33,919 nt of DNA from Bacillota bacterium (lineage in GTDB: Bacteria > Bacillota > Sulfobacillia > JACIYH01): the NCBI GenBank assembly GCA_040757085.1, contig JBFLXJ010000012.1:1-33919 (forward strand), written 5' to 3'. Of this stretch, positions 8,232 through 16,868 are shown piece after piece (the first letter of the stretch is position 1; each line of letters opens with the position of its first letter). Position numbers and translations under genes: made by a program. A model generated the notes under the pieces. The model was not told the DNA's origin, searched no databases, and worked only from the letters and a program-made list of their open reading frames with translations.

Positions 8232-8412
8232 GTCCTTCACCTCCCGGCCTTATTTTCCCGGACCGACCCCTCCTTCATGTATGGGCGGGTGCGAACGCAG
8301 CGTGTACGGGCGGGGGCCGTTCCCTGTATGCGGGCAGGCGGGCCGGGCCTGTTCCCGGCAGGAAAAGGGGCCGCAGCAGAAGAAGCGACAGGCGGAGAGG
8401 AGGGGGATCCCT

Positions 8413-10020
8413 GTGCAAGCCGACCTTGTGCTCCTGGGCGGACGGGTGAGCACGCTCGATGCCGAGCGACCTCAGGCTTCCGCGGTGGCCTGCCGGGCGG
8501 GGCGCATCCTGGCGGTGGGGTCCGACCAGGAGGTGACGCCCCTGGCCGGCCCTGGTTCTCGGGTCATCTTCCTGGGCGGCCGCCGGGTAACGCCCGGATT
8601 CATTGACAGTCACATGCACCTTTCCTGGTTTGGCCTGGGCCTGGGTTACATCGACCTGGTGGGAGTTCGTTCCCTTGAGGTCTTGCAGGATCTGGTGCGA
8701 TCGCGCGCCGCAGGAGAGGCCGGGGAGACCTGGATACTGGGACGGGGTTGGGACCACGAACTCCTGGGCGTGTTGCCCTCCCGCCATCACCTGGACGCGG
8801 TGGCACCGCGACACCCCGTCCTTTTGACCAGGGTTTGCGGGCACGTGGCCGTGGCCAACACCCGCGCCCTGGAGGTGGCCGGCATTTCCCGCGGGACACC
8901 GGACCCCCCGGGAGGCGTGATCGACCGCGATGCGGGGGGAGAACCCACCGGCGTGCTGCGGGAGGAGGCCATGGATCTGGTCCGCTCCAGGATTCCCGCG
9001 CCCGGGGTGGAAGAAATGGCGCGGGCACTGGCGGCCGGGGCTGAGCGTGCCCTCGCCGCCGGGATTACTTCGGTGCATTCCAACGATGGCAGCCTGGGTC
9101 AGGGGTTGGGGTTTGTCCCCGAGGCGTACCGGCGGGCATTCGAACTGGGGATGCGCCTGCGGGTGTGGTGGGATTTTCCGGGCGAGATGCTGGCCGAGGC
9201 CCGCGAGCGGGGGTGGAAGTCCGGCCAGGGTGACGAGTGGTTCCGGGTGGGATCTGCCAAGTTCTTCGCCGATGGTTCCCTGGGAGGGGGAACGGCAGCT
9301 CTATCGGAGCCGTATGCGGACGAGCCGGGTTCCCGGGGCGTCCTCACCATGGATCCCGCCGAACTGGCCGTTCGGGTGAGGGAGGCGCGGGATGCCGGCG
9401 TCCAGGTGGCCATCCACGCCATCGGGGACCGCGCCATCGAGGTGGCGCTGGACGCCCTGGAAGGGGCGGGTCCCTGGGATGCCCGGGCCGGTGCGCGGGG
9501 GCGTCCCCGCCTGGTACACTGCCAGGTGATGCGCCCGGACCTGTTCCGGCGCATGAAGGCCTGCGGGGCGGTGGCGGACCTGCAGCCGCGTTTCGTTTCC
9601 AGCGACAAGCGCTTCGCCCAAAAGCGCCTGGGACCGGCAAGGGCGCCCCTCTCCTACGCTTGGCGGTCTTTCCTGGACGCGGGCGTACCGGTGGCTTTTG
9701 GCAGTGATTGCCCGGTAGAACCCATCGATCCCATGCTGGGCGTGTACGCGGCCGTGACCCGGTGCGACACGGACGGCGATCCCCCGGGTGGCTGGTACCC
9801 GGAGCAAAAACTCACCGTCGAGGAGGCTATCCAAGGTTTCACGGTGGGGGCGGCCCGGGCGGTGGGCGAGGAAAGCGAAAAGGGAACCCTTACTCCGGGC
9901 AAGCTGGCCGACCTGGTGGTCTGGGACCCCGACCCCATGATCGCGGATCCATTTCAGCTAAAGGATGTGCGCCCGCTCCTGGTGGTGGTGGGCGGGCAGG
10001 TGGTGTACGAGCGCGGTTGA
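8413..10020 (+). CDS. YtcJ-like amidohydrolase (amidohydrolase family 3)
   Basis: This is a 535-residue metal-dependent hydrolase of the YtcJ/NfdA group. The beta-sandwich start (LVLLGGRVSTLD) leads to the metal-binding GFIDSHMHL (His67, His69). HAIGDRAIEVALDALE in the middle, VAFGSDCPVEPIDPMLG and a final ADLVVWDPDP are all typical of the family. Relatives hydrolyse N-substituted amides or formamides, but the physiological substrate is rarely known. GTG at 8413 is favoured because GGAGAGGAGGGGGA precedes it and the homologous N terminus (QADLVLLGG) begins there. The open frame runs back to 8206, but that part resembles no protein. The ~180 bases between this start and the divergent DUF1540 gene show no promoter I would defend. 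Confidence 0.9.
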   Translation: MQADLVLLGGRVSTLDAERPQASAVACRAGRILAVGSDQEVTPLAGPGSRVIFLGGRRVTPGFIDSHMHLSWFGLGLGYIDLVGVRSLEVLQDLVRSRAAGEAGETWILGRGWDHELLGVLPSRHHLDAVAPRHPVLLTRVCGHVAVANTRALEVAGISRGTPDPPGGVIDRDAGGEPTGVLREEAMDLVRSRIPAPGVEEMARALAAGAERALAAGITSVHSNDGSLGQGLGFVPEAYRRAFELGMRLRVWWDFPGEMLAEARERGWKSGQGDEWFRVGSAKFFADGSLGGGTAALSEPYADEPGSRGVLTMDPAELAVRVREARDAGVQVAIHAIGDRAIEVALDALEGAGPWDARAGARGRPRLVHCQVMRPDLFRRMKACGAVADLQPRFVSSDKRFAQKRLGPARAPLSYAWRSFLDAGVPVAFGSDCPVEPIDPMLGVYAAVTRCDTDGDPPGGWYPEQKLTVEEAIQGFTVGAARAVGEESEKGTLTPGKLADLVVWDPDPMIADPFQLKDVRPLLVVVGGQVVYERG

Positions 10021-10048
10021 CGGAGACAATAAGGGGGGCGGTGGAAGG

Positions 10049-10369
10049 ATGCCCAGCGGTAGCGGGGGCCCCGAGCTTCCGGATGCCACGGAGCGCCTGG
10101 AGCACCGCCTGCAGGAGGTCCTGGTGGCCCTGCAGAGAGCCCGGCTGGCCGAGTACCTGGAACTCCTGCAGCGTCCGGGCCGGCTCGTTTACCTCAACCT
10201 GCTGGCCGGTCTGGCCCGGGGGCTGGGCATGGCCATCGGGTTTACCATCCTGGGGGCAGCGGTGATCTGGTTCCTGCGTTCCAGTTTCCTGATCAATATG
10301 CCAGTGATCGGGTCCTGGATCGCCCAGCTGGTGCGCATCGTGGAGATGGAACTCCGTGCCCCCCATTGA
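10049..10369 (+). CDS. DUF5665-type small membrane protein
   Basis: This is a 106-residue protein. A polar, probably helical N-terminal half (about 12-45) is followed by YLNLLAGLARGLGMAIGFTI and a hydrophobic stretch to about residue 80, then a short amphipathic end. The pattern and local sequence resemble DUF5665 proteins of spore-forming Firmicutes, whose function is unknown. The ATG start has AAGGGGGG (10031-10038) and GGAAGG upstream. It lies 28 bases after the amidohydrolase and its stop is followed within 84 bases by the YteA-like gene, all on one strand. The family call is from memory and is moderately sure. Confidence 0.65.
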   Translation: MPSGSGGPELPDATERLEHRLQEVLVALQRARLAEYLELLQRPGRLVYLNLLAGLARGLGMAIGFTILGAAVIWFLRSSFLINMPVIGSWIAQLVRIVEMELRAPH

Positions 10370-10452
10370 CGCCGCAAGATGAAACGGCGCCTCACTGGCG
10401 CTCCGGACAGAACCGGTGCTCCGTCGTATTCCCACCCGGGGAGGTGAACCCG

Positions 10453-11079
10453 GTGTCACCCCTTGGAGATTCGGATCTGAGCTATTTCCGCACCCGCCTC
10501 GGTGAGGAACGGGCGCGTGCCCTCCTGGAATTGCAGGATCTGCACGAGGGCCTGCGCGACCCTCTGGGTGCGTCCATCGGAGAATTTTCCGTCTACGATA
10601 ACCATCCCGGCGACGTGGGGTCGGAGACGTTTGAACGGGAGAAAGACCTGGGACTCACCGACAACGCTCGCTTCCTCCTGCGCCAGATCGACGAGGCCCT
10701 GCGGCGGATGGAGGCGGGGTCATACGGCAACTGTACCCGCTGCGGGCAGGAGATTCCCCGGGAAAGGCTGGAGGCCGTACCCTGGGCTACCCTCTGTATC
10801 GGCTGCCAGCGGGATCGGGAACGAAGGGTCCGGGCGGCCCGCGAGCTCCGTGGGCGTCCCGGTCGGCCGCCGGAGGAAGAGGTGATATCGGCCCACTACG
10901 GGCACCTGCGCGGACTGCGCCGCCCGGGGTCCATGTACGACGCCGAAGATGCCTGGGAGGACGTGGCACAGTACGGGACGGCCCAGGGGCCTCAGGACGA
11001 CCCCAGTATGGTGGACTACGACGCCACCCGCCGCCATCCGCCCGGCAGGCCCCGTTACCGGGGCCAGCGCCCCCGCTGA
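10453..11079 (+). CDS. YteA-like DksA/TraR C4 zinc-finger protein
   Basis: This is a 208-residue protein of the YteA sporulation-associated group. A helical N-terminal region holds YDNHPGDVGSETFEREKDLGL, broken here as YDNHPGD / SETFEREKD, which is a hallmark of the group. A C4 zinc finger follows with Cys94-x2-Cys97 and Cys115-x2-Cys118. The C-terminal 80 residues are rich in Arg, Pro and Asp and probably disordered. DksA-like proteins act in the secondary channel of RNA polymerase, but YteA proteins have no established molecular role. GTG at 10453 is chosen for the GGGGAGGTGA site about seven bases upstream. The open frame extends back to 10366 without a better ribosome binding site. Confidence 0.85.
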   Translation: MSPLGDSDLSYFRTRLGEERARALLELQDLHEGLRDPLGASIGEFSVYDNHPGDVGSETFEREKDLGLTDNARFLLRQIDEALRRMEAGSYGNCTRCGQEIPRERLEAVPWATLCIGCQRDRERRVRAARELRGRPGRPPEEEVISAHYGHLRGLRRPGSMYDAEDAWEDVAQYGTAQGPQDDPSMVDYDATRRHPPGRPRYRGQRPR

Positions 11080-11109
11080 GCGGGCCCGGTGGTGGGTGTG
11101 CGGGCGATG

Positions 11110-11118
11110 TGTTATGCT
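11110..11118 (+). promoter_or_regulatory. Possible extended -10 promoter at lspA
   Basis: TG-T-TATGCT (11110-11118) fits an extended -10 element. The -35 position holds only TGGTGG. A start of transcription near 11125 would fall just before ATG 11127 and leave almost no leader. The evidence is weak. Confidence 0.25.
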
Positions 11119-11126
11119 TTATCGCG

Positions 11127-11621
11127 ATGGGTGTGACATCGCGACTGCGAGCAGGCACCGGCGCGGGAAGGGCACGGTCCCTGGGGGTCATGGGGGCCTG
11201 GGCCCTGCTGGCACTGGCACTGGATCGGGTGAGCAAGGTGGTGGTTGCCCGCAGCATCCTGCCCGGGGAATCAGTGCCGGTGTGGCAGGGAGTTTTCCAC
11301 CTCACCCACGTGCGCAATCCCGGCGCTGCCTTTGGGTTGCTGCCCGGATGGGACGGGCTGCTCGTGGTCCTGCCCGCGGCGGTTGCGCTGGCCGCCGTCT
11401 GGCTGGTGCCCGCCCTGGTGGGGCAGCACCCCGTGGCACCCCTGGCGGTCGGGCTGATCGTGGGGGGGGCACTGGGGAATCTGGTTGACCGGGTCACCAC
11501 CGGGCTGGTGACAGATTTCCTGGACTTCCGCGTCTGGCCAGTGTTCAATCTGGCCGATACCTTCATCGTGGCGGGGGCGGGGCTGCTCCTTTTATCCCTG
11601 CTGCGCAGGGGGGCAGACTAA
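11127..11621 (+). CDS. lspA: Lipoprotein signal peptidase LspA (signal peptidase II)
   Basis: This is the membrane aspartic protease that removes the signal peptide of prolipoproteins after Cys lipidation. About 164 residues with four hydrophobic segments match the family. The conserved blocks are LALDRVSKV, HVRNPGAAFG (62-70), GGALGNLVDRV with catalytic Asp121, and FNLADTFIV with catalytic Asp144. The start is uncertain: ATG 11109, ATG 11127 and ATG 11190 are all in frame and none has a strong ribosome binding site. ATG 11127 is a compromise, and the conserved protein begins near residue 22. The rluD-like gene starts one base after the stop, the common Firmicute lspA-rluD order. Confidence 0.92.
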   Translation: MGVTSRLRAGTGAGRARSLGVMGAWALLALALDRVSKVVVARSILPGESVPVWQGVFHLTHVRNPGAAFGLLPGWDGLLVVLPAAVALAAVWLVPALVGQHPVAPLAVGLIVGGALGNLVDRVTTGLVTDFLDFRVWPVFNLADTFIVAGAGLLLLSLLRRGAD

Positions 11622-11622
11622 C

Positions 11623-12564
11623 GTGGCTCGCCGCTTCGCCACCGTGGTGCCGGCGGGCGCAGGAGGGAGACTGGACCGCTTCCTGGCCGCCCTGAGTGAA
11701 TTGGGACTCAGCCGTTCCCGCTTGCACCACCTCATCACCGAGGGACTGGTCGCCGTGGACGGTGCTCCCCGCAAGCCCTCTTTCCAGGTCCAGCCGGGCC
11801 AGGTGGTGGAAGTGCTCATCCCCGATCCCGAACCGTCCCACCTGGAGCCGGAGGAAATCCCCCTTGACATCGTGTACGAGGACGCCGACGTGCTGGTGGT
11901 GAACAAGCCCCGCGGTCTGGTGGTGCATCCGGGGGCGGGAAACCCCCGCGGTACTCTGGTGAACGCGGTGCTTCGGCATTGCCCTGACCTGGGAGCGGTG
12001 GGGGACAGGATCCGGCCCGGTATAGTGCACCGGCTGGATAAGGATACCACCGGGCTCCTGGTGGTGGCCAAGAACCAGGAGGCGCTGGCTGCCCTGCAGG
12101 GGCAACTGAAAGGCCGGTGGCTAGGACGGTACTACCTGGCGGTGGTGGCAGGGGACATGCCCGCTGACCGGGGGGAGGTGAATGCTCCCATAGGCCGGCA
12201 TCCCGTCCACCGGCAGCGCATGGCGGTGGTGAAGACAGGGCGGCCCGCCATCACCGGGTGGCAGGTGCGGCAGCGCTTCGGAAAGGCCACCCTGCTGGAG
12301 GCCCGTCTCGTAACCGGGCGCACCCACCAGGTGCGGGTGCACATGGCCCACCTGGGTCATCCCGTCCTGGGGGACCGCGTGTACGGGGGGCAGCGTGCCT
12401 GCCCGCCCGGCTTGCCCCTGCCGAAGGGTCAGGCCCTGCACGCATGGCGCCTGGAGTTCTTTCATCCCCGCACGGGAGACCGGATGGAGTTCACCGCTGA
12501 TCCCCCGGAGGACTTCCAGCAGCTCGTGCGGGCATTGCAGGAATGTGCTTGCCGTCTGACGTAA
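11623..12564 (+). CDS. rluD: RluD-family 23S rRNA pseudouridine synthase
   Basis: This is a 313-residue enzyme converting uridine to pseudouridine in large-subunit rRNA. An N-terminal S4 RNA-binding domain (about 13-75; RLDRFLA...SRSRLHHLITEGLVAVDG) precedes the catalytic RluA/RsuA domain. The motif GIVHRLDKDTTGLLV contains the catalytic Asp139. Other family blocks are VVNKPRGLVVHPG and TGRTHQVRVHM. GTG at 11623 begins one base after the lspA stop, so the two are almost certainly cotranscribed. Firmicute paralogs such as YlyB occupy this same position beside lspA, so exact target uridines cannot be assigned from sequence. Confidence 0.92.
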   Translation: MARRFATVVPAGAGGRLDRFLAALSELGLSRSRLHHLITEGLVAVDGAPRKPSFQVQPGQVVEVLIPDPEPSHLEPEEIPLDIVYEDADVLVVNKPRGLVVHPGAGNPRGTLVNAVLRHCPDLGAVGDRIRPGIVHRLDKDTTGLLVVAKNQEALAALQGQLKGRWLGRYYLAVVAGDMPADRGEVNAPIGRHPVHRQRMAVVKTGRPAITGWQVRQRFGKATLLEARLVTGRTHQVRVHMAHLGHPVLGDRVYGGQRACPPGLPLPKGQALHAWRLEFFHPRTGDRMEFTADPPEDFQQLVRALQECACRLT

Positions 12565-12582
12565 TTTTGCAGGGGTGTTGGA

Positions 12583-14277
12583 TTGCCGGTTTCAGAATTG
12601 ATGGGACAGATGGCGATCCGCATGTGTGTGATCGCCACCATAGCCTTCATCTTCACCAGGTGGCGACCCTTCCGGCGGCTGGTGGTTTCCTGTGCCGACC
12701 GGCGGGAGAAGGTGGCTCTTACCTTCATTTTCGGTGCCCTGGGGATCATGGGGACTTATTCGGGCGTGCCGGTGCTGGGTGCTATTGCCAACCACCGGGT
12801 GGTGGCGGCAGCGGTGGCGGGTCTCCTGGGCGGACCCTGGGTGGGCCTGGGGGCGGGGGCGATCGCCGGGCTGCACCGGTACGCCCTGGGGGGTTTCACC
12901 TGCCTGGCCTGCGGCAGTGCCACCGCGGTGGAGGGCCTCCTGGCCGGTCTGGTGCGGGCGGCCATAGACCGGCGGCGCGGTTCCTGGCGGTTGCGGCCCT
13001 GGATGGGTTGGCTGGTGGGCCTGGTGGGGGAGAGCCTGCACATGGGAATGGTGGTGCTGTTCTCCCGGCCCCTCCTCGAGGCGGTGGCGTTGGTGCAGGT
13101 GATCGCCGCCCCCATGATCCTGGTGAACTCCCTGGGCGTGGCTATCTTCCTCGCTATGCTGGAAGGGGTGCGCGCGGAGGAGGAAAAGGCACAGGCCGTC
13201 CAGACCCACAGGGTACTGGAGGTGGCCGGTCTTACCTTGCCCCACCTCAGGCGGGGACTGGACGAGACCAGCGCCTCTGCGGTGGCCGGGCTCATCGTGG
13301 AGCACACCGGGGTGAGCGCGGTGGAGATCGGGCGGGACGGGGAGGCTCTGGGGAAAGCGGGAGAGATCCCTCCGGGTGCAAGGCCGGTGGAGGCCGAGTT
13401 GCGCTGCGGCCGCGACCCGGTGGGGTGGGTGCGGCTGTACGGATCGTCGGCGGGCGAGCCCGGTTCCACCGAAGTGGCTCTCGCCCGCGGGCTGGCCAGC
13501 CTTTTCTCCGTGCAGCTTGAACTGGGCCACATGGAGCGCCGGGTGGCGCTGGCCACCCGCGATTGCTTGCGGGCGCTCCGCGCCCAGGTCAACCCGCACT
13601 TCCTCTTCAACACCCTGAACACCGTGGTTCACTACTGCCGCTCCGACCCAGAGACGGCGCGACGGCTGATCCTGGACATAGCGGCATTCCTGCGACGCAC
13701 CCTGGTCGAGGAGGCCGATGTGGTACCCCTGTCCCGGGAACTGGAGTACCTGGACGCCTTCCTGGCCATAGAAAGGGCACGCTTCGGGAACAACCTGCGC
13801 GTGATAAAGCGGGTGGCTCCGGAGGTACTGGCCGTGCCCATCCCTTCCTTCAGCCTGCAGCCCCTGGTGGACAACGCCCTGCACCACGGCCTGTGGCCAC
13901 GGGGGGGGCGGGGTACCATCTGGATAGAGGGTGAGCGGGCCGGCCGCCGGGTGCGCCTCACCGTCCGGGATGACGGTGTCGGTTTCGCCACTCGGCCGAT
14001 CACGACCTCCAGTAACGCGTGCGTGTTTCCGGACCATGCCGGTGATGCGTCCACCGGTGCGGCGACGGCGGGTGCTGACGGACATTGCGGCGTGGGACTG
14101 AAGAATTTGCGGGAACGACTGGCGGCGTGTTACGGTAGCGATTTCGGGTTTGAGGTGAAGAGCAGGCCGGGGAAAGGCACAGCCGTGACCATCGCGATCC
14201 CCCTGGCGCCCGTAAATGCCGGGGGAGTGCGGAAGTGGGAGGATGCTTCACTCCAGGCTGCGGGTGGTGGTGGCTGA
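12583..14277 (+). CDS. LytS-type membrane sensor histidine kinase
   Basis: This is a 564-residue sensor kinase. The N-terminal ~190 residues hold the 5TMR-LYT membrane sensor, with the family pattern around ANHRVVAAAVAGLLGGPWVG and a glycine-rich GLHRYALGGFTCLACG. A GAF-like cytoplasmic region follows (about 200-325). The histidine-kinase motif QVNPHFLFNTLN gives phospho-acceptor His339. The HATPase has an N box (LVDNALHHG) and DDGVGF and GVGLKNLRERL glycine boxes, with about 30 residues between the last two, slightly longer than usual. The TTG start has AGGGGTG five bases upstream. The 3' end overlaps the response regulator by 35 bases. LytS/BtsS/YpdA-type kinases respond to pyruvate-like carbon signals or cell-envelope state. 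The CstA neighbour favours the former. Confidence 0.92.
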   Translation: MPVSELMGQMAIRMCVIATIAFIFTRWRPFRRLVVSCADRREKVALTFIFGALGIMGTYSGVPVLGAIANHRVVAAAVAGLLGGPWVGLGAGAIAGLHRYALGGFTCLACGSATAVEGLLAGLVRAAIDRRRGSWRLRPWMGWLVGLVGESLHMGMVVLFSRPLLEAVALVQVIAAPMILVNSLGVAIFLAMLEGVRAEEEKAQAVQTHRVLEVAGLTLPHLRRGLDETSASAVAGLIVEHTGVSAVEIGRDGEALGKAGEIPPGARPVEAELRCGRDPVGWVRLYGSSAGEPGSTEVALARGLASLFSVQLELGHMERRVALATRDCLRALRAQVNPHFLFNTLNTVVHYCRSDPETARRLILDIAAFLRRTLVEEADVVPLSRELEYLDAFLAIERARFGNNLRVIKRVAPEVLAVPIPSFSLQPLVDNALHHGLWPRGGRGTIWIEGERAGRRVRLTVRDDGVGFATRPITTSSNACVFPDHAGDASTGAATAGADGHCGVGLKNLRERLAACYGSDFGFEVKSRPGKGTAVTIAIPLAPVNAGGVRKWEDASLQAAGGGG

Positions 14278-14968
14278 CGACGAGCTCCCGGCCCGGGGGG
14301 AGCTGCGCCACCTGCTGGAGGAAACGGAGCTGGCGGAAGTGGTCGCCGAGGCAGAGTCGGCACAGGAGGCCCTGGCTGCCATCCTGCGCTACCGCCCCGA
14401 TGTTGTGTACCTGGACGTGCGCATGCCCGGGCTGAGTGGCATGGACCTGGCCCGTACGCTGGGCCAGATGACTCGGCCCCCGGTGGTGGTGTTTGCCACG
14501 GCCTACGAGAACTATGCCGTGGAAGCGTTTGGGGTGGGGGCGGTCGATTACATTCTGAAGCCTTTCGAGCCCGCGCAGGTCCTGCGCTCCCTGCTCCGCA
14601 GCCAGGAACGGCTTGGGGGACGGCCGCGGGCGCGCAGCCCCTTGCCCGTCCCCGTGCAGGGGGATGGCGGCATCCGCTTCCTGCGCCCCGAGTCCCTCGT
14701 GTACGTGCGGGCGCGGGGTAAACGGTGCCTGGTGCGTGCGTGCGGGCAGGAGCACGTCTCCCGGCTGAGTCTGCGGGAACTCGAGCGGCGGTTACCTCCC
14801 CAGTTTTTGCGCGTGCACCGCAGCTACATAGTGAACCTGCACCGCGTGGTGGAAGTGCATCCCTGGTTCAGCGGGTCGGTGATTTTGACCCTCGAGGACG
14901 GGGGAAGGGTGCAGGTACCGGTGGGACGCAAGTATACCAGTACTGTACGGGCTGCGCTAGGGATCTGA
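14243..14968 (+). CDS. LytTR-family response regulator
   Basis: This is a 241-residue response regulator. The receiver domain (about 6-120) has the acidic pair Asp12-Asp13, phospho-acceptor Asp58 in VYLDVRMPG, and Lys in DYILKPF. The C-terminal ~100 residues are a LytTR DNA-binding domain, with IRFLRPESLVYVRARGKR, FLRVHRSYIVNL and a final VPVGRKY. ATG at 14243 lies within the kinase gene. Its GGGAGG is immediately adjacent, and ATG 14216 is an upstream in-frame alternative with no ribosome binding site. LytTR domains bind direct repeats about 21 bp apart. Such a pair starts seven bases after this gene's stop, upstream of cstA, so cstA is the likely target. Confidence 0.93.
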   Translation: MLHSRLRVVVADDELPARGELRHLLEETELAEVVAEAESAQEALAAILRYRPDVVYLDVRMPGLSGMDLARTLGQMTRPPVVVFATAYENYAVEAFGVGAVDYILKPFEPAQVLRSLLRSQERLGGRPRARSPLPVPVQGDGGIRFLRPESLVYVRARGKRCLVRACGQEHVSRLSLRELERRLPPQFLRVHRSYIVNLHRVVEVHPWFSGSVILTLEDGGRVQVPVGRKYTSTVRAALGI

Positions 14969-14974
14969 TCCACT

Positions 14975-15007
14975 GGCGTTCGTGCCGCGGTGAGCGCTGT
15001 TCGTGCC
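14975..15007 (+). promoter_or_regulatory. Candidate LytTR operator: two direct repeats 21 bp apart
   Basis: GTTCGTGCC occurs at 14978-14986 and again at 14999-15007. The 12-base blocks 14975-14986 and 14996-15007 match at 10 of 12 positions. The centre-to-centre spacing is exactly 21 bp, two helical turns, which is the arrangement used by LytTR-domain regulators. The core GTTCGT agrees with the GTT-N-R-K core of the general LytTR site. The pair lies about 28 bases upstream of the candidate cstA -35, a position suited to activation. Confidence 0.65.
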
Positions 15008-15034
15008 CCCGCCGTGCTCTTTGTTCCCAGACCC

Positions 15035-15063
15035 TTGAGAGGAGTGTGACTGTACTGTAAACT
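15035..15063 (+). promoter_or_regulatory. Candidate cstA promoter
   Basis: TTGAGA (15035-15040), a 17-bp spacer and TAAACT (15058-15063) match consensus at five and four of six positions. The predicted transcription start is near 15070. An imperfect -10 with an upstream activator-like repeat pair is consistent with regulated rather than constitutive expression. Confidence 0.55.
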
Positions 15064-15149
15064 CGGAGCGGGAGGTGGGAATGAGCAGGCAGAAATGCGG
15101 GAAGCAGGTCGGGCAGCCGGAAAATTGGTCAGAAAGGAGCGAGAGAACT

Positions 15150-16853
15150 GTGAACAGTGCGCTGGCTCTGGTATTGTCCCTGGCGGCAGGTCTGTTCACG
15201 TACCACGTCTACGCTCGCTACGTTGACCAGCGGATCATCCAGGCTGACGCCCGCAGGGCGACGCCGGCCCGGCTGTATATGGACGGAGTGGATTTCATGC
15301 CCACGAGCAAGCACGTGCTTTTCGGTTACCAGTTCAAGTCCATTGCTGCCCTGGGTCCGGTCACGGGTCCCATCATCGCCATGCAGTGGGGATGGTTGCC
15401 TGCCTTCCTCTGGGTCATTCTGGGTACCATGTTCATCGGATGGGTGCAGGACTACACCAGTTGTATGATCGGAGTGCGGAACGAGGGCCAGACTTTCGGC
15501 GCCCTCAGCTACCGCCTCATTTCTCCCCGGGGCCGCATTACGCTCCTGGCCTTCATTTTCTTCTATCTGATCCTCATCGTGGCGGCATTCGGGAAGATAG
15601 TGGGCGATATGATGGCAGCCGTCCCGTCCGTACCGGTGGCCATCGTGGCCCTTGTGGTGGTAGGGCTGGGAGCCGGCTACCTGATCTATCGGAAGCATGC
15701 CGACATCGTGTACACCACCCTGGGCATGGTGGTGCTGGCCCTGCTGGCCATATGGCTGGGGACCGGTGTCCCGATCAAGGCATCGCCCATGACGTGGGTC
15801 ATATTCGCCCTGGCGTTCTCCTACGCTGGCGCGGTGTTGCCCATATGGCTTTACGGCCAGCCCATCAACTACATCTCATTCTACCTGGTTTTCCTGGGCA
15901 TGATCGGGGCGGGCATCGGTGTCTTCGTGGGACACCCCACCTTCACCATCCCGGCCTTCACCAAATGGACCATCCCCCTGGGCCCCATTTGGCCGCTGCT
16001 GTTCGTCACCGTGGCCTGCGGTGCCATCTCCGGGTGGCACAGCCTGGTCTCCAGCTCGGGTAGTGCCCGCCAGCTGGAGAAAGAAACCGACGCCCGTTAC
16101 GTGGGGGCGGGGGCCATGATTTCGGAGATGGTGCTGGCCACCCTCTCCATCATCATCGCGGCTGCCACCTTCGCCAGTTTCAAAGACTATGGGGCGGCCC
16201 TGGCCAAGGGACCCGCATACATCTTCGCGACGGGGATGTCTGGCCTGCTCAACTTCCTGGGCATTTCCCAGGAGTTCGGCAAGGCTTTTGCCGGTGCCAT
16301 GTACGTCATCCTGGCCATCACCGTCATGCAACTGGTGCTGCGGGTGGCCCGCCTGTCCACCACCGAACTGCTGGGCGACTATATCCCAATCATGCGTAAT
16401 ATGTACGTGACCGCGGCCCTGGTGGCCATCATCTGCTGGGCCCTGATCGCCACCGGTACCTGGCAGTACATCTGGACCCTGTTCGGTGGTTCCAACCAGC
16501 TCATGGCTGCCCTGGCCCTCATGCTGGTGTCGATCTGGCTCAAGCAAACCGGCCGCAACTGGCACTTCACTTTCTGGCCCATGCTCTTTATGTTCGCGAC
16601 CACGGTGTGCGCCCTCGTCCTCACCGGCATCAAGCTATTCAGGGCCCCGGCCCTGCTCCTGGCGGGGAAGATCAAGCCTCCCGCCGGGCAGACCGTTGCC
16701 ATGGCCATCGGTGGTAACTACGTGTCGGGCGTGATCGCCTTCCTGCTGGTGCTGGCAGCCCTGGTCCTGGTGGTGGACGGGTTGCGGGTGTTCTTCGCTG
16801 CCCGGCCCTCGGCGGAAGCGGGGGCGACTCAGGCTTCCAGCACTGCCGACTGA
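15150..16853 (+). CDS. cstA: CstA-family transporter (carbon starvation protein A)
   Basis: This is a polytopic membrane protein of about 567 residues. The family blocks are clear: FMPTSKHVLFGYQFKSIA, ALGPVTGPIIA, WVQDYTSCMIGVRNEGQTFG, GWHSLVSSSGSARQLEKE, and a C-terminal hydrophobic part with FGGSNQLMAALALML. CstA and its relative BtsT import pyruvate or peptides when carbon is scarce, so a pyruvate or peptide role is inferred. GTG at 15150 follows AGAAAGGAGC and gives the usual N terminus (MNSALALVLSL). An in-frame ATG at 15081 with GGAGGTGGGA directly upstream would add 23 polar residues and cannot be excluded. It sits next to a LytS/LytTR pair. The usual small partner YbdD/YjiX is not recognisable downstream. 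Confidence 0.93.
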   Translation: MNSALALVLSLAAGLFTYHVYARYVDQRIIQADARRATPARLYMDGVDFMPTSKHVLFGYQFKSIAALGPVTGPIIAMQWGWLPAFLWVILGTMFIGWVQDYTSCMIGVRNEGQTFGALSYRLISPRGRITLLAFIFFYLILIVAAFGKIVGDMMAAVPSVPVAIVALVVVGLGAGYLIYRKHADIVYTTLGMVVLALLAIWLGTGVPIKASPMTWVIFALAFSYAGAVLPIWLYGQPINYISFYLVFLGMIGAGIGVFVGHPTFTIPAFTKWTIPLGPIWPLLFVTVACGAISGWHSLVSSSGSARQLEKETDARYVGAGAMISEMVLATLSIIIAAATFASFKDYGAALAKGPAYIFATGMSGLLNFLGISQEFGKAFAGAMYVILAITVMQLVLRVARLSTTELLGDYIPIMRNMYVTAALVAIICWALIATGTWQYIWTLFGGSNQLMAALALMLVSIWLKQTGRNWHFTFWPMLFMFATTVCALVLTGIKLFRAPALLLAGKIKPPAGQTVAMAIGGNYVSGVIAFLLVLAALVLVVDGLRVFFAARPSAEAGATQASSTAD

Positions 16854-16868
16854 CACCTGATGGGTGGG

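Noticed and set aside
8250-8453. Small minus-strand open frame between the DUF1540 and amidohydrolase genes
   Set aside because: It overlaps the amidohydrolase start and has no ribosome binding site or recognisable domain.
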